Origin: Chelydra serpentina
Taxonomy: Eukaryota; Chordata; Testudines; Chelydridae
DNA: 64,000 nucleotides
NCBI GenBank assembly: GCA_037349315.1
Contig: JBAIAC010000027.1
Location: 11,475,501 to 11,539,500, forward strand
Reading direction: 5' to 3'
Shown here in pieces: positions 1 through 9,429 of this stretch. Position numbers and translations under genes: made by a program. A model generated the notes under the pieces. It saw only the letters and a list, made by a program, of their open reading frames with translations. It had not been told where the DNA came from and made no database searches. Every line of letters starts with the position of its first letter. Position 1 is the first letter of the stretch.

Positions 1-610
1 AGAGAGCTATGCTTTTCCCCCCAGCACTTAGATTTTGTCCTATGGTTTCGCAAGCAGCAGTTCAGATACAAAACATCAAATCACTTAGCTAGCATAATTC
101 AGTAAGTACTTCATTTTACTTGATTGTTTTCTTTTAGAGATTTAGGAAATAGCGTCTGGAGCATAAAAGACAAAAACCTCTAATGGTTTGTTTACACTTC
201 ACTTTAAACTGTCATATTGCCATTTCAGCTCTTATCTTACAATACATGACAAAAATAAAGTAATTGGGTAGTATATATTCCAGGGGAATATAGTCCAGAA
301 AACCCTATCAATTAGCTTCAAATTGGTATTTTAGCCTTTACAGTGGCCACGTGATTTATGGGTGTGTGTGTGTGTGTATTAGGGAGATAATATAGGAGGA
401 AATATGTTAAGTGCTAAGGAAAAGCTGTACAGGAGGCTGCATATCTCCTGGCTGCTTTGTAAAAAAAAGACTGATACAAAGTGCATTCAATACATTTTTT
501 AGAATATATTCCTATATATCTACTGAGTCACATGAAGATTGGAAGAGGGTGCTGAAACTGTGCACCATCAGCCATTTAACTGTGTCTGATTTAACACTAA
601 AACGAAAATA

Positions 611-692
611 AGAAAGAAAAACTTGTAGCACCTTAGAGACTAAAATTTATTTCAGCATAAGCTTTCGTGGGTTAATACCCACTTCATCGGAT
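611..692 (+). repeat. fragment of an interspersed repeat with a short palindromic tail
   Basis: It contains the motif AAGCTTTCGTGGGT followed by ACCCACTTCATCGGATGC. The same motif set recurs at 15036-15172 and twice at 51603-51782, so this is a dispersed family. The GTGGGT and ACCCAC parts form a small hairpin. I cannot name the family with certainty. Confidence 0.7.
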
Positions 693-1136
693 GCAACAGT
701 GATTTAACACTGTATTACTTGATGGGGCGGTGTTTGCCTCCTGTTGCATATGACACAAGATTAAAACACTGTTTTACTTCTAACTGAATACTGTATATAA
801 ATTTTGAACATTGGCAATACATGGTGTACCTGTTCCGTTGTGCAATGCCAAATATGGGATCAGGAAGAAATCTTACTCTCTGTCACCAGCAGTGATCATC
901 TTAAGGCACTATACAAGCATTAGAATTAATTATCTTTTATTTTAGCAAGTATCGCTTCATATTATTGATCATACAGTTATTCAAAAATCCAGCTATAGTA
1001 CTTAACTGCCCTTCTGAGACAGTGAATGGTATAGATTATGGCATGTTTCATGACAATTTTATTTTTTCCTGTATTTACTTGCCATTTTTTCTAGATCTTG
1101 ATTTTTTTAATTAACTTTATGAAAAAGACAGGATAC

Positions 1137-1290
1137 GTGAGGTAATATATTTTATTAGACCAACTTTTGCTGATGAGAGACAAGCTTTTGAGCTCCACAG
1201 ACCTCTTCTTCAGGACTTAAAGTTGGTCCAGTGAAAGATCACCTGACCCATCTTGTGTCTCGTATCCTTGGACCAACATGACTACAAAAA
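1137..1290. repeat. foldback (inverted-arm) interspersed repeat
   Basis: The left arm (GAGGTAATATATTTTATTAG then ACCAACTT) pairs imperfectly with the right arm (AAAGTTGGTCCAGTG then GATCACCTGACCC). The outer ends carry GGATAC and GTATCC. A related foldback lies at 20846-20965. It is a non-coding old transposon or its derivative. The family name is uncertain. Confidence 0.6.
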
Positions 1291-1352
1291 CTCTACAAAT
1301 ATTTATGAAAAAGATAAGTTATAATCTCTCAAAATTAATTGTTGTGCTTCAG

Positions 1353-1641
1353 GCCTAGTGAATGTTCCTGAGGAGCCTATTGAGGAAGAAGAAGAGGAGG
1401 AGGAGGAAGAGGAGGATATGGATGAGGATGACAGGGTTGTGGTAGAGTACCGGGATGAACTACAAGCTTTCAAACAGTCTCGAGATCGCAGTGCAGCAAG
1501 ACAATCAAGTGCCAGTGCGTCTGATTCTGATGAAATGGACTATGATCTAGAATTGAAAATGATATCCACTCCATCTCCCAAAAAGAGCATGAAAATGACA
1601 ATGTATGCCGATGAGGTGGAATCGCAATTGAAAACTATTAG
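1353..1641 (+). CDS. NCBP3: NCBP3 coding exon (acidic and Ser-rich segment)
   Basis: NCBP3 (nuclear cap-binding subunit 3, formerly C17orf85) works with NCBP1 in an alternative nuclear cap-binding complex for mRNA processing and export. The exon lies between an AG acceptor at 1351-1352 and a GT donor at 1642. The frame reads VNVPEEP from 1358, then a run of about 11 glutamates ending in EDMDEDD. This is followed by RVVVEYRDEL, a serine-rich patch, and the conserved block DEMDYDLELKMISTPSPKKS. The arrangement matches remembered human NCBP3 almost residue for residue in the second half. The last codon (Arg, AG|G) is split across the intron. The acidic run is likely disordered. The ATG-less start of the frame is simply an exon boundary, not a translation start. 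Confidence 0.95.
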
Positions 1642-3618
1642 GTAAAAATTTAATTTCTTGCATTTTATTACTTAAAAACCCCAGTCACATAGTGTTTCTT
1701 GCATTATATTATAATTATATTTTTTTATTTGGTTAAAATTGATTTTTTTAAAGCTTGAAAGCTGTTGAAAATAATTAATGTAATCACTTATATGAATTGA
1801 CAGTCAACTGAACTGCTCTTTATAATTAAAAAAAAAAAAAAAAAGTACAACAACTGTTCAGGATCTCAACTCATTAACTTAAGTATTTTGAGTCACCTTT
1901 TAATGGTTAAAACCCATGTAGTACAGGCATTTAATCCTGATCCTGCGAATATGTACATAATAATTTTATATATCTGAGTTATCCTGTTGCATTCAATGGG
2001 AACTACTCAAGTTTAAATTTACTCATGTGCGTAAGGGTCTGCAAGACTGGGACTGTAATTTTTTAAGTATATACTGATAATATAAAATCTGTGAAATAAC
2101 TGTTTATTAAATAGTAAATATAAAAGAATTGTCCAAAAACCTGTTCAGTAGCTGCTTAATTTTCTGTGCCATGAACAATATTAACATCTTGTATATTAAG
2201 ATCAGTCCAGTTAAACCGTGTATTTCAAAAGAAGTGACTCAATAGTACTCGGAAGATCTTAACAACAATTGCACTATTCTGCTTTGACTTGATATGGTAT
2301 ATGGAACCCTTCTGAAGTAGCCACTATAGCATGACATCTCAATGTGTAGTATATTTAATGCTGAAAATCCTTTGCACTGAATAGCAACTCTACTTGAAAT
2401 CTTATCCCGTTTGACTCTTCTTTAAGATCAGTCACTTGTCATTTCAGTGGCAGAACTGTAATGACTTAAATGAAGTGGCAGCATCAGCATGCCCTCTTTA
2501 GCTCTGACATGATTTAGTGGAAGATATTTAAAAGAAGAAATACAGAAAACTCACTGAAATTGACCGTTAATCCAAATGTAAAATTGTTAAATAAATATTC
2601 CCTTGCAGTGTTTGTAATCTAACATTGCAGCATTGTGTTAATGCATGAGAACCTGATTAAAATAAATAGAACTGACTGGTGTGTTTTCATTGCTGAATCT
2701 AGGAGAAATGTGCATAAAACTGACACCAACCACAAACCACCAACAACCCTTTAATGGTAAAAAGTAAAAGTAGGTTTTAATATTTTCAGTATAAATAATT
2801 AATACAAATCTGCATGCCCCATCAATAATATGATAGAACATGATGGAATCATTATAACGTGAATTAAATCAGTCTAGTAGTTCTGAGACTGTTCATTTAC
2901 TCTGGTTTACTTTGACCGCAGTGGAACTGCTATGTTGACATTAACCTGGTGTATTTCTGTTTGAAACATATACTGATGGAGCTTGTTCACATCACTATTT
3001 TAGTTTTCAGAGTACCTCGTAGTGGTCAGAATACTGTCAGAATAGTGCTGATAGCACTTATTACTAGAGACTAGCAGATTTCTTTAAAGAAAAGACATTT
3101 AGCGAAAGGAATTGCAAGCTCTGTACTATCATAGCCTACAAATGTATCCCTTATCTGCACTATCCCTGACCGGTAAAATGTTTACAAGCAGCCCCTGTGC
3201 ACATTGTTTATAGTCTTGAGTAACAAACAATGCTGAACCTAAACTTAGAGAAGCATTGGTACTCTGTCTATTGTTGTTTTGACAAAATATGCTTATATCC
3301 TGGTTTAAAACTGGAAAAACATTGCTACCTATTTGATACACGCTTCTAAGGCATCCTGGATGCAGGATATGCAGCATATAATGCTCTGAACATATTAATA
3401 ATTTGCTTGAAGAAGAGCTACGACTGATTCTGGAATGCAGATATATTTTTTTTAAGTGATAGATTTTGTGTTTTCTCCCCCATTTCTTAATAAGGGAAAT
3501 CCTGATATCACTAACTTCCAAAATGTGTTTATGCACCGGGGGCCTTCCTGAGGACTCTGTTGGGCTTCATTCATGGGAATTTATTTGCTGATTAGAAATA
3601 CATTATGTCTTTATTTAG
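1642..3618 (+). other. NCBP3: NCBP3 intron
   Basis: AT-rich intron with donor GTAAAA at 1642 and acceptor TTTATTTAG ending at 3618. It carries an A-homopolymer near 1828-1844. No recognisable repeat family, RNA gene or exon was seen in it. The short open frames at 2638-2841 and 3129-3536 on the minus strand have no coding character. Confidence 0.8.
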
Positions 3619-3776
3619 GAACTCTATGAGAGCGGATAGTATAGCATCCAGTAATGTCAAAAACCGGATTGGCAGCAAAGGATCGTCAGAAAAAGTTGCA
3701 GATGTAAGACTACTGTTAGAGGAAAAACGTCAGAATAATACAGGGCAGCGTCAGCCAGTCAGCACTACAAAATCAG
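3619..3776 (+). CDS. NCBP3: NCBP3 coding exon
   Basis: This 158-nt exon is bounded by TTTAG|GAAC and TCAG|GTAATG. With the split Arg from the previous exon it reads RNSMRADSIASSNVKNRIGS and continues into a KVADVRLLLEEKRQ segment. This corresponds to the human NCBP3 stretch beginning NSMRADS. It ends in the first base of an Asp codon completed by the next exon. It is a basic and polar linker with no catalytic motif expected. The conserved frame across both junctions makes the call secure. Confidence 0.95.
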
Positions 3777-5560
3777 GTAATGTGAAACTAATGTAACACA
3801 CAGTGGATGACTTGCTGTTTTAAATGGGTATGTTCAGTACTGAAATTTATAAACCTGTAGAAATTATGTTCAACTGTTCTTTCTGCAAATATGCAATTCA
3901 GTATTCTCTCAAGTTTTTCACACCTCATAATGAATATAAAGAATCTGTTACCAGGCTTTGACAGTTCATGTATTAATGGAATTGCAGGTGGCTTGTATTC
4001 AGATATTAGGAGCTTGTTGAGATAAATGTATAATGCCTGATGGATGAACTACTCCCTTATGCAGAGGGCAGATTAGGGGCATTAGAAAATTAGGGACAAA
4101 ACTGGGGCTTGCTACAGGGAAAAATGAATAGTTGGATGGAGATGAAGAATTTACTGTTGCCTGAATTACTTTGCTTATATCCGTTCTCCCCACATTTTTT
4201 TTTTTTTTTAATTTGTCTTTTTAGATTGCTGGCTGTCTAAGGCAGAGATTCTGTATTTCTATGTGAAAATACCTAGCACATTGTGGGGCTAACATGGTAC
4301 AAATAACAAATGTGAATCGCTTTGAATGTCTTAAATGAAAGATCCTGTTTAAGTACAGAATATTTTGGTTGCTTCTGACTTGCAGGTTTTGAGTTTTAAT
4401 CTTAGTTGATTGGTCCTTTTTATTATTATTTTTTTAAACTTAAGGGTGTGTAACTTCCGTTACCCTGTTATGTGCATAATGCCTAGAGGTTACTCTTCGT
4501 CACTTGGAAGGAATATTTTCTTTATATAAAGTTTACTAAATAATCCAGCTGTTAAATCTTTCATGTCCTTCAGATTGACAGCGTTCTATACATCTCTTCT
4601 TGTTCCATTTGCTTTCATGTTTTTGTCTGAGTCCTAGTGCAGAAGCAGGGATCCAAATATTAGGGCACGTCTACACTTACCGGTAGATCAGCACTATTGC
4701 AATCAATGCAGCGAGTGTCGATTTTAGTGGGTCTGGTGAAGACGCACTAAATTGATGGGAGAGCACTCTCCCATCCATTTGTGTACTCCACCTCCCTGAG
4801 AAGCATAAGGGAAGTCAACGGGAGACGCTCTCCCCTTGACACAGCGCAGTGTAGCCACCGCGGTAAGTGGATCTAACTACACCGACTTCAATTACGTTAT
4901 TCACGTAACTGAAGTTGCACAATTTAGATCGATTTAGCGTGATAGTGTAGACCAGCCCTTAGAGTTTTCAATATGGTATGTTCATGTCATGGGTTAAGTA
5001 TCTTTACCATAAGATTATTTTGCTCTGATTTTCAGTTTTGTTCTCAAAGTTAGAGGACGCAATACTGTAATTTTAAAGCGGATTTTTTAATGTATTCTAA
5101 AAAGTCATTAATGAAGGAGTCATACTTTTCATATAAATTACCTCACACTGGATAGAGACCCTTTTCTCTTCCTTCAGCATTTATATTCCTAAAATAGAAA
5201 TGTAATCCAAAACAAAGATAGCTTTTGGCGATCTTTAGAGCATGTGTTTCTTTTTAATCTTTGGGACAAAACCCTGCCACGTGACAGTAAACATCCCAAA
5301 AGGGGTGCCTTGCAAAGATGCCATGTGACAAATCTGTCATAGAAATAATTCAAGCCTAGATAAACTGTAATACAGGAATTCAGAGTATTGCAAAAACAGT
5401 GAGCTATGTTAAGATTTAATTAAAAGACTTCAGGAAAAAACAGCCATAGATAACCTCTCTCATTCCAAATTTTGCAAATGGATAAAGGATTAGCCGGAGG
5501 AGTTAAAATAAATGCAGTAAATGATTATTCAGTTTAATCACTATGACGTGTTCTTTCCAG
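3777..5560 (+). other. NCBP3: NCBP3 intron
   Basis: Intron with donor GTAATG and acceptor TTCTTTCCAG. It holds one complete Harbinger-like MITE at 4663-4958. The rest is unique AT-rich sequence with poly-T tracts near 4194-4211 and 4428-4436. No RNA gene was seen. Confidence 0.8.
4663..4958. mobile_element. Harbinger-like MITE, complete
   Basis: The terminal inverted repeats are GGGCACGTCTACACT at the left and AGTGTAGACCAGCCC at the right. They are flanked by the trinucleotide TTA on both sides (4660-4662 and 4959-4961). A 3-bp TTA duplication and this TIR type suggest a PIF/Harbinger-type element. It has no coding capacity. A sister copy lies at 7508-7813 and a terminal fragment at about 14656-14712. 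Confidence 0.75.
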
Positions 5561-5725
5561 ATATACGGCAGAGACTAGGAAAGAGACCTCACTCTCCAGA
5601 AGTCAAGCCCCCAAGTAGCACCTCCACCCCTCGTCGAGAATCAGTATCAGATGTACATAGCCGGTTAGGGATACCCAAACAAGATGTGAAAGGCCTGTAT
5701 TCTGACACTAGAGAGAAGAAAGCAG
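5561..5725 (+). CDS. NCBP3: NCBP3 coding exon
   Basis: This 165-nt exon lies between TTTCCAG|ATATACGG and AGCAG|GTTTG. It reads DIRQRLGKRPHSPE, then a Pro/Ser-rich linker, then DVHSRLGIPKQDVKGLYSDT and REKKA. All of these are hallmarks of the NCBP3 C-terminal region. The donor is GTTTGT, weaker than the others in this gene. Translation can run through it to 5751, so an intron-retention product would end shortly after the exon. The reading frame passes cleanly into the final exon (A-G-NLWTRLG). Confidence 0.95.
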
Positions 5726-6523
5726 GTTTGTTTTACAGAGAGAAAATGTGACTTTACTTTAGGTGTGCATATGTAGCTTGTAACTACAGACGATAATGAT
5801 GTCTTGATGCTGTTAGTGGCATTTGACTAGAAAATAAGCACAGGAGGATATTAACTTAAAAACAGAATATTATTCCTAAACATTAAAGCTTTGCCATTCA
5901 TGTGGATACAATTCTAGACTTTATAATCTTGCATAGAGATTGCATCACATGAGCTTTATTACAAAATCCTCATGTGAATAACTTGTAATTGCTAAAGCAG
6001 TTTTTGTAATGAAGATCGCAAAATGTTGGCTTATTCCCTTTAAGATACTTTACTGCTTTGATTCTAGGGAACAAGAGGAACTTCAAATGAAAACCTGGAG
6101 GAATAATATTCTGGTGACTGAAGTTAGAAATCAAGTAGTGAATGTTTGTGGAATGTTTTTGAAGTTGTAAAGCACTATATTAATGGTTATTAGACGTCAC
6201 AAGTGCCAAATCCTGCCCTGAGAGATGTATGCAATTCCCATAAAAGATAATGGGACTTGTGCACGTTTTTGAGGGCAAAATTTGGTTGAAATGTCTTCAA
6301 AATCTGGTCTTGGAGAATATCATAGAATGATGGTTGAATTATTATATAATTTATTGCATTTAATGTCTACTTTTCTCTCAAAATATAGAATAAAGGAACT
6401 TTTAAGACAAATTTTCCCTGAATGTTGTTCTCTCTCCTCAGTGTTGAACTTTTCCTGATTTTTATTTTTTATTCTTTTGGTCAGCTTGTCTGAACAGAGC
6501 AGTTGTTAAAGGTATCTCAAACT

Positions 6524-6716
6524 CAGTAGCGTGAGCAGGGGGAGCGGCCACTCCCCCACTGAGCAGAAGCGGCGCCTTTTTTGTGCTCCGACGCCTTTTG
6601 CTCCTACGCTGCAGCCAGAGTGGAGCTTTTTTTTTTTTGCTCACGGCGCCTTTTTTTGCTCCCGACGCTTTTTTTAGCTCTGCTCCCCCTGTGCTCTAAA
6701 CCTGGCTATGCCACTG
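6524..6716. mobile_element. short hAT-type element with perfect 8-bp target duplication
   Basis: It begins CAGTAGCGTGAGC and ends GGCTATGCCACTG. It is flanked on both sides by CTCAAACT (6516-6523 and 6717-6724), an 8-bp duplication typical of hAT transposons. The interior has repeated (G)CGCCTTTTTTT units. The 553-bp copy at 43973-44525 has matching ends, so this is an internally deleted relative. It has no coding capacity. Confidence 0.85.
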
Positions 6717-7039
6717 CTCAAACTCTGAGGTGTAATAATGTGCTAATAAAAAGTGCAAAACTATAGTAACCAAGGAATTTGTATTTCAAAGTGTTTATTC
6801 ACATTCCTAACCTTTACTCATTTTGACTGTGAATTGCAATACAATTATTTATGTTCACTGTCATTCTCTTTAAAGTGTGGTTCTACTTTCAGAAGAGACT
6901 TTGTGAAAATAATTTGATACAGTTCCATAACTTTCTTAGTGAGGCTAGGTCACATTTTCTCAGTTTACAAAAAGAAAGCTTTTTTTGGTGACAGCCCTCA
7001 AAACTTAACCTGGGAGTCGTACTGTCTTTTTTCATACTT

Positions 7040-7460
7040 GTAAATCACCAGTAATAAAGCATCTATAGGCCACATAGGGGCTGCAAAGATGTAAGGGAAG
7101 TATTAGGGGAAGGCTAACTTTTTTTTGATGATGCATCTGAATACTGCTCTCTTACAAAAATCTATGTGTAGACCAGGTCTATCAGTATAATTGTGTTGTT
7201 ACCGGGTATGATTGATTTATTTTTTAACCAGTGTACATATACCAGTACAGCTCCTAGCATGGACACAACATAAAGGTGTCTTATACGGATTGCTATTCCC
7301 ATTTTGGAAGGAAAATAAGTTACATCTCAGTACAAAGCACCTTTATACTGATACAACTGTGCCCACATTGGGTGGGGTTGTACCAGCTTAACTATACCGT
7401 TCTAGTTAAAGTGGTACCTCTTTCTAATGTAGGCAAAGGCTTATTCAAAGGTGTGTGACT
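7040..7460. mobile_element. old non-autonomous DNA transposon remnant
   Basis: It contains GTACAGCTCCTAGCATGGAC, ATACAACTGTGCCCACAT and TTGTACCAGCTTAACTATAC blocks. Related blocks recur around 46430-46590, which also speaks of CACTAAATTGGTACAACCCC. The limits are approximate and the family is unnamed. No open frame is supported. Confidence 0.5.
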
Positions 7461-7507
7461 CTACAGTTCTAGCAGAAGTAAAATTAGTAAAAATGTGCTA
7501 TCACTTA

Positions 7508-7813
7508 GGGCAGGTCTACACTACCCACCAGATTGGTGGGTAGCAATCGATCAATCTCTCGGGGGTCGATTTATTGTGTCTAGTCTAAATGCGATTAATC
7601 GATCCCCGAGCGCTCTCCCCATCGACTCCGGAACTCCACTGCCGCAAGAGGCGGAAGCGGAGTCGATGGGGTAGCAGCAGCGGTCGACGCAGCTGTCAGG
7701 ATGCCGAGGTGAGTTGACCTAAGATACGTCGACTTCAGCTACGCTATTTCCGTAGCTGAAGTTGTGTATCTTAGGTTGATTTCCCCCACCACCACCCCAG
7801 TGTAGACCTGGGC
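7508..7813. mobile_element. Harbinger-like MITE, complete
   Basis: The ends GGGCAGGTCTACACT and AGTGTAGACCTGGGC mirror each other. They are flanked by TTA at 7505-7507 and TAA at 7814-7816. Internal inverted segments around CGTAGCTGAAGT match the element at 4663-4958. It is non-coding. Confidence 0.75.
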
Positions 7814-7852
7814 TAAGACTATGATTTAATCACGGGTATTTTTAGCAAAAGT

Positions 7853-8485
7853 CATAGAATCATAGAATCTCAGGGTTGGAAGGGACCTCAGGAGGTCATC
7901 TAGTCCAACCCCCTGTTCAAAGCAGGACCAACCCCAACTAGATCGTCCCAGCCAGGGCTTTGTCAAGCCTGACCTTAAAAACCTCTAAGGAAGGAGATGC
8001 CACCACCTCCCTCGGTAACCCATTCCAGTGCTTCACCACCCTACTAGTGAAAAAGTTTTTCCTAATATCCAACCTAAACCTCCCCCTCTGCAACTTGAGA
8101 CCATTACTCCTTGTTCTGTCATCTTCTACCACTGAGAACAGTCTAGATCCATCCTCTTTGGAACCCCCTTTTAGGTAGTTGAAAGCAGCTATCAAATCCC
8201 CCCTCACTCTTCTCTTCTGCAGGCTAAACAATCCCAGTTCCCTCAGCCTCTCCTCATACGTCATGTGCTCCAGCCCCCTAATCATTTTTGTTGCCCTCCG
8301 TTGGACTCTTTCCAATTTATCCACATCCTTCTTGTAGTGTGGGGCCCAAAACTGGACACAGTACTCCAAATGAGGCCTCACCAGTGCCGAATAGAGGGGA
8401 ATAATCACATCCCTCGATCTGCTGGAAATGCCCCTACTTATACAGCCCAAAATGCCGTTAGCCTTCTTGGCAACAAGGGCACACT
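7853..8485 (-). mobile_element. CR1 LINE 3' fragment with open C-terminal reverse-transcriptase region
   Basis: The minus strand encodes the C-terminal part of a CR1 ORF2 protein in one uninterrupted frame. It includes [47 protein letters not shown] and [13 protein letters not shown] blocks. The 3' end is the CR1 tail with the 8-bp microsatellite ATTCTATG repeated (7853-7868 as seen on the plus strand). The rest of the element is missing, as is usual for 5'-truncated CR1. The open frame continues artefactually to 8549 into unrelated sequence. It is a dead insertion within the NCBP3 intron. Confidence 0.92.
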
Positions 8486-8915
8486 GGGCACAAAGGAAAC
8501 ACAAAGGGCACAAAGGAAAAGTCATGGACAGGTCACGGGCAAGAAACAAAAGATCAGGATCTGTGACCTGTCCAATACCCCTGATTGAATTGGAGGGGGT
8601 GGGGGTTTGTCTGGGGGGGTAGGAATCCGGGGGCCCACAGCACTAGCTGCTGCTTTGGCTGGTGGGGGAAGCTCCAGGGGGCCAGCCGCTGCTCCGGCTA
8701 CCCTGGGACCGCTGCTCAGGCAGTCTCTGGGGCCAGCTGCACCGGCCGCTGCTCAGGTGGTCCCCAGGGCCAGCTCCCCGTTGCTGTCAGAGCAGTGGCT
8801 GGTGTGGCCGGCTGCAGAGCCGCTCCAGCAGCTGGTCCCCCAGCCACACTGGCCGCTGCAGAAGTCACAGAATCCATAACATCCGCGACCTTTGTGACAA
8901 ACATGGAGCCCTAAC
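8486..8915. repeat. GC-rich unclassified interspersed repeat
   Basis: An abrupt GC-rich block lies in an AT-rich intron, abutting the CR1 fragment. It begins with two near-copies of GGGCACAAAGGAAA. It has complementary ends around GTCATGGACAGGTCACGGGC and CGCGACCTTTGTGAC, and repeated CCAGCCGCTGCTC-type units. Several overlapping frames are open only because of base composition. It is probably a transposon derivative. I cannot name it. Confidence 0.5.
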
Positions 8916-9193
8916 TATCACTGCTATAAGCAAGGATGGCTCTGGATACGTGCAGTAGTAGAACTGAATAAAAGCACCATTTTACATAGTTACTTTTAAG
9001 AGTAGACCCGCACTTTAAAATATATTAAATTCTATTAAAAAACGAGAACATTAAGGTTGCATAGTTGAAGTGTTCAAAATTTAGGAAATGCAATGGTTAA
9101 AACTGAAGACATTTTTGAACATGTCATTTTTTCCATGTTTTCATTACTATCCATTTCTGTGTTTTTCAAACATGTTGTTTTTAATCCAATTAG

Positions 9194-9429
9194 GTAATTT
9201 ATGGACTCGCTTAGGATCAGCGCCTAAGACACAAGAAAAGACTCCAGATAAATCCGAAAACTCAGTAACATCTCCAGAGGAGGATGATTCAGAGCTCCAG
9301 CGGGCATGGGGTGCTCTAATAAAAGAAAAAGAACAATCTCGCCAGAAGAAAAGCCGATTAGATAACTTGCCATCTCTACAAATTGAAATTAGCCGGGAGA
9401 GTAGTTCTGGATCAGACACTGAATCATGA
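9194..9429 (+). CDS. NCBP3: NCBP3 terminal coding exon with stop
   Basis: This exon follows CAATTAG at 9193. It reads GNLWTRLGSAPKTQEK, then an acidic stretch, then the highly conserved C-terminus DDSELQRAWGALIKEKEQSR and QKKSRLDNLPSLQIEISRES, ending SGSDTES with stop TGA at 9427-9429. This matches the human NCBP3 carboxyl end except for a divergent linker. Together with the three upstream exons it gives roughly the last 280 residues of a protein of about 620. No frameshift or premature stop is seen, so the gene looks intact. Confidence 0.96.

Larger units (their letters stand above)
1..1352 (+). other. NCBP3: NCBP3 intron, 3' part (window starts inside it)
   Basis: Non-coding sequence upstream of the first recognisable NCBP3 exon. 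It ends in a polypyrimidine-rich acceptor with AG at 1351-1352. It contains a short GT repeat near 363-379 and two interspersed repeat fragments listed separately. No exon was seen in it. The N-terminal half of NCBP3, including its RRM-like cap-binding domain, must lie to the left of the window. Confidence 0.8.
5726..9193 (+). other. NCBP3: NCBP3 last intron, repeat-rich
   Basis: Intron of about 3.5 kb from donor GTTTGT to acceptor CAATTAG at 9193. It is loaded with transposons listed separately: a hAT MITE, an old DNA element, a Harbinger-like MITE, a CR1 fragment and a GC-rich unclassified repeat. No exon was seen between them. Confidence 0.8.

Noticed and set aside
8585..8958. Four overlapping plus-strand frames of 90-109 codons
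   Set aside because: They lie in a GC-rich repeated block beside a CR1 fragment. They are repetitive in composition with no splice support.
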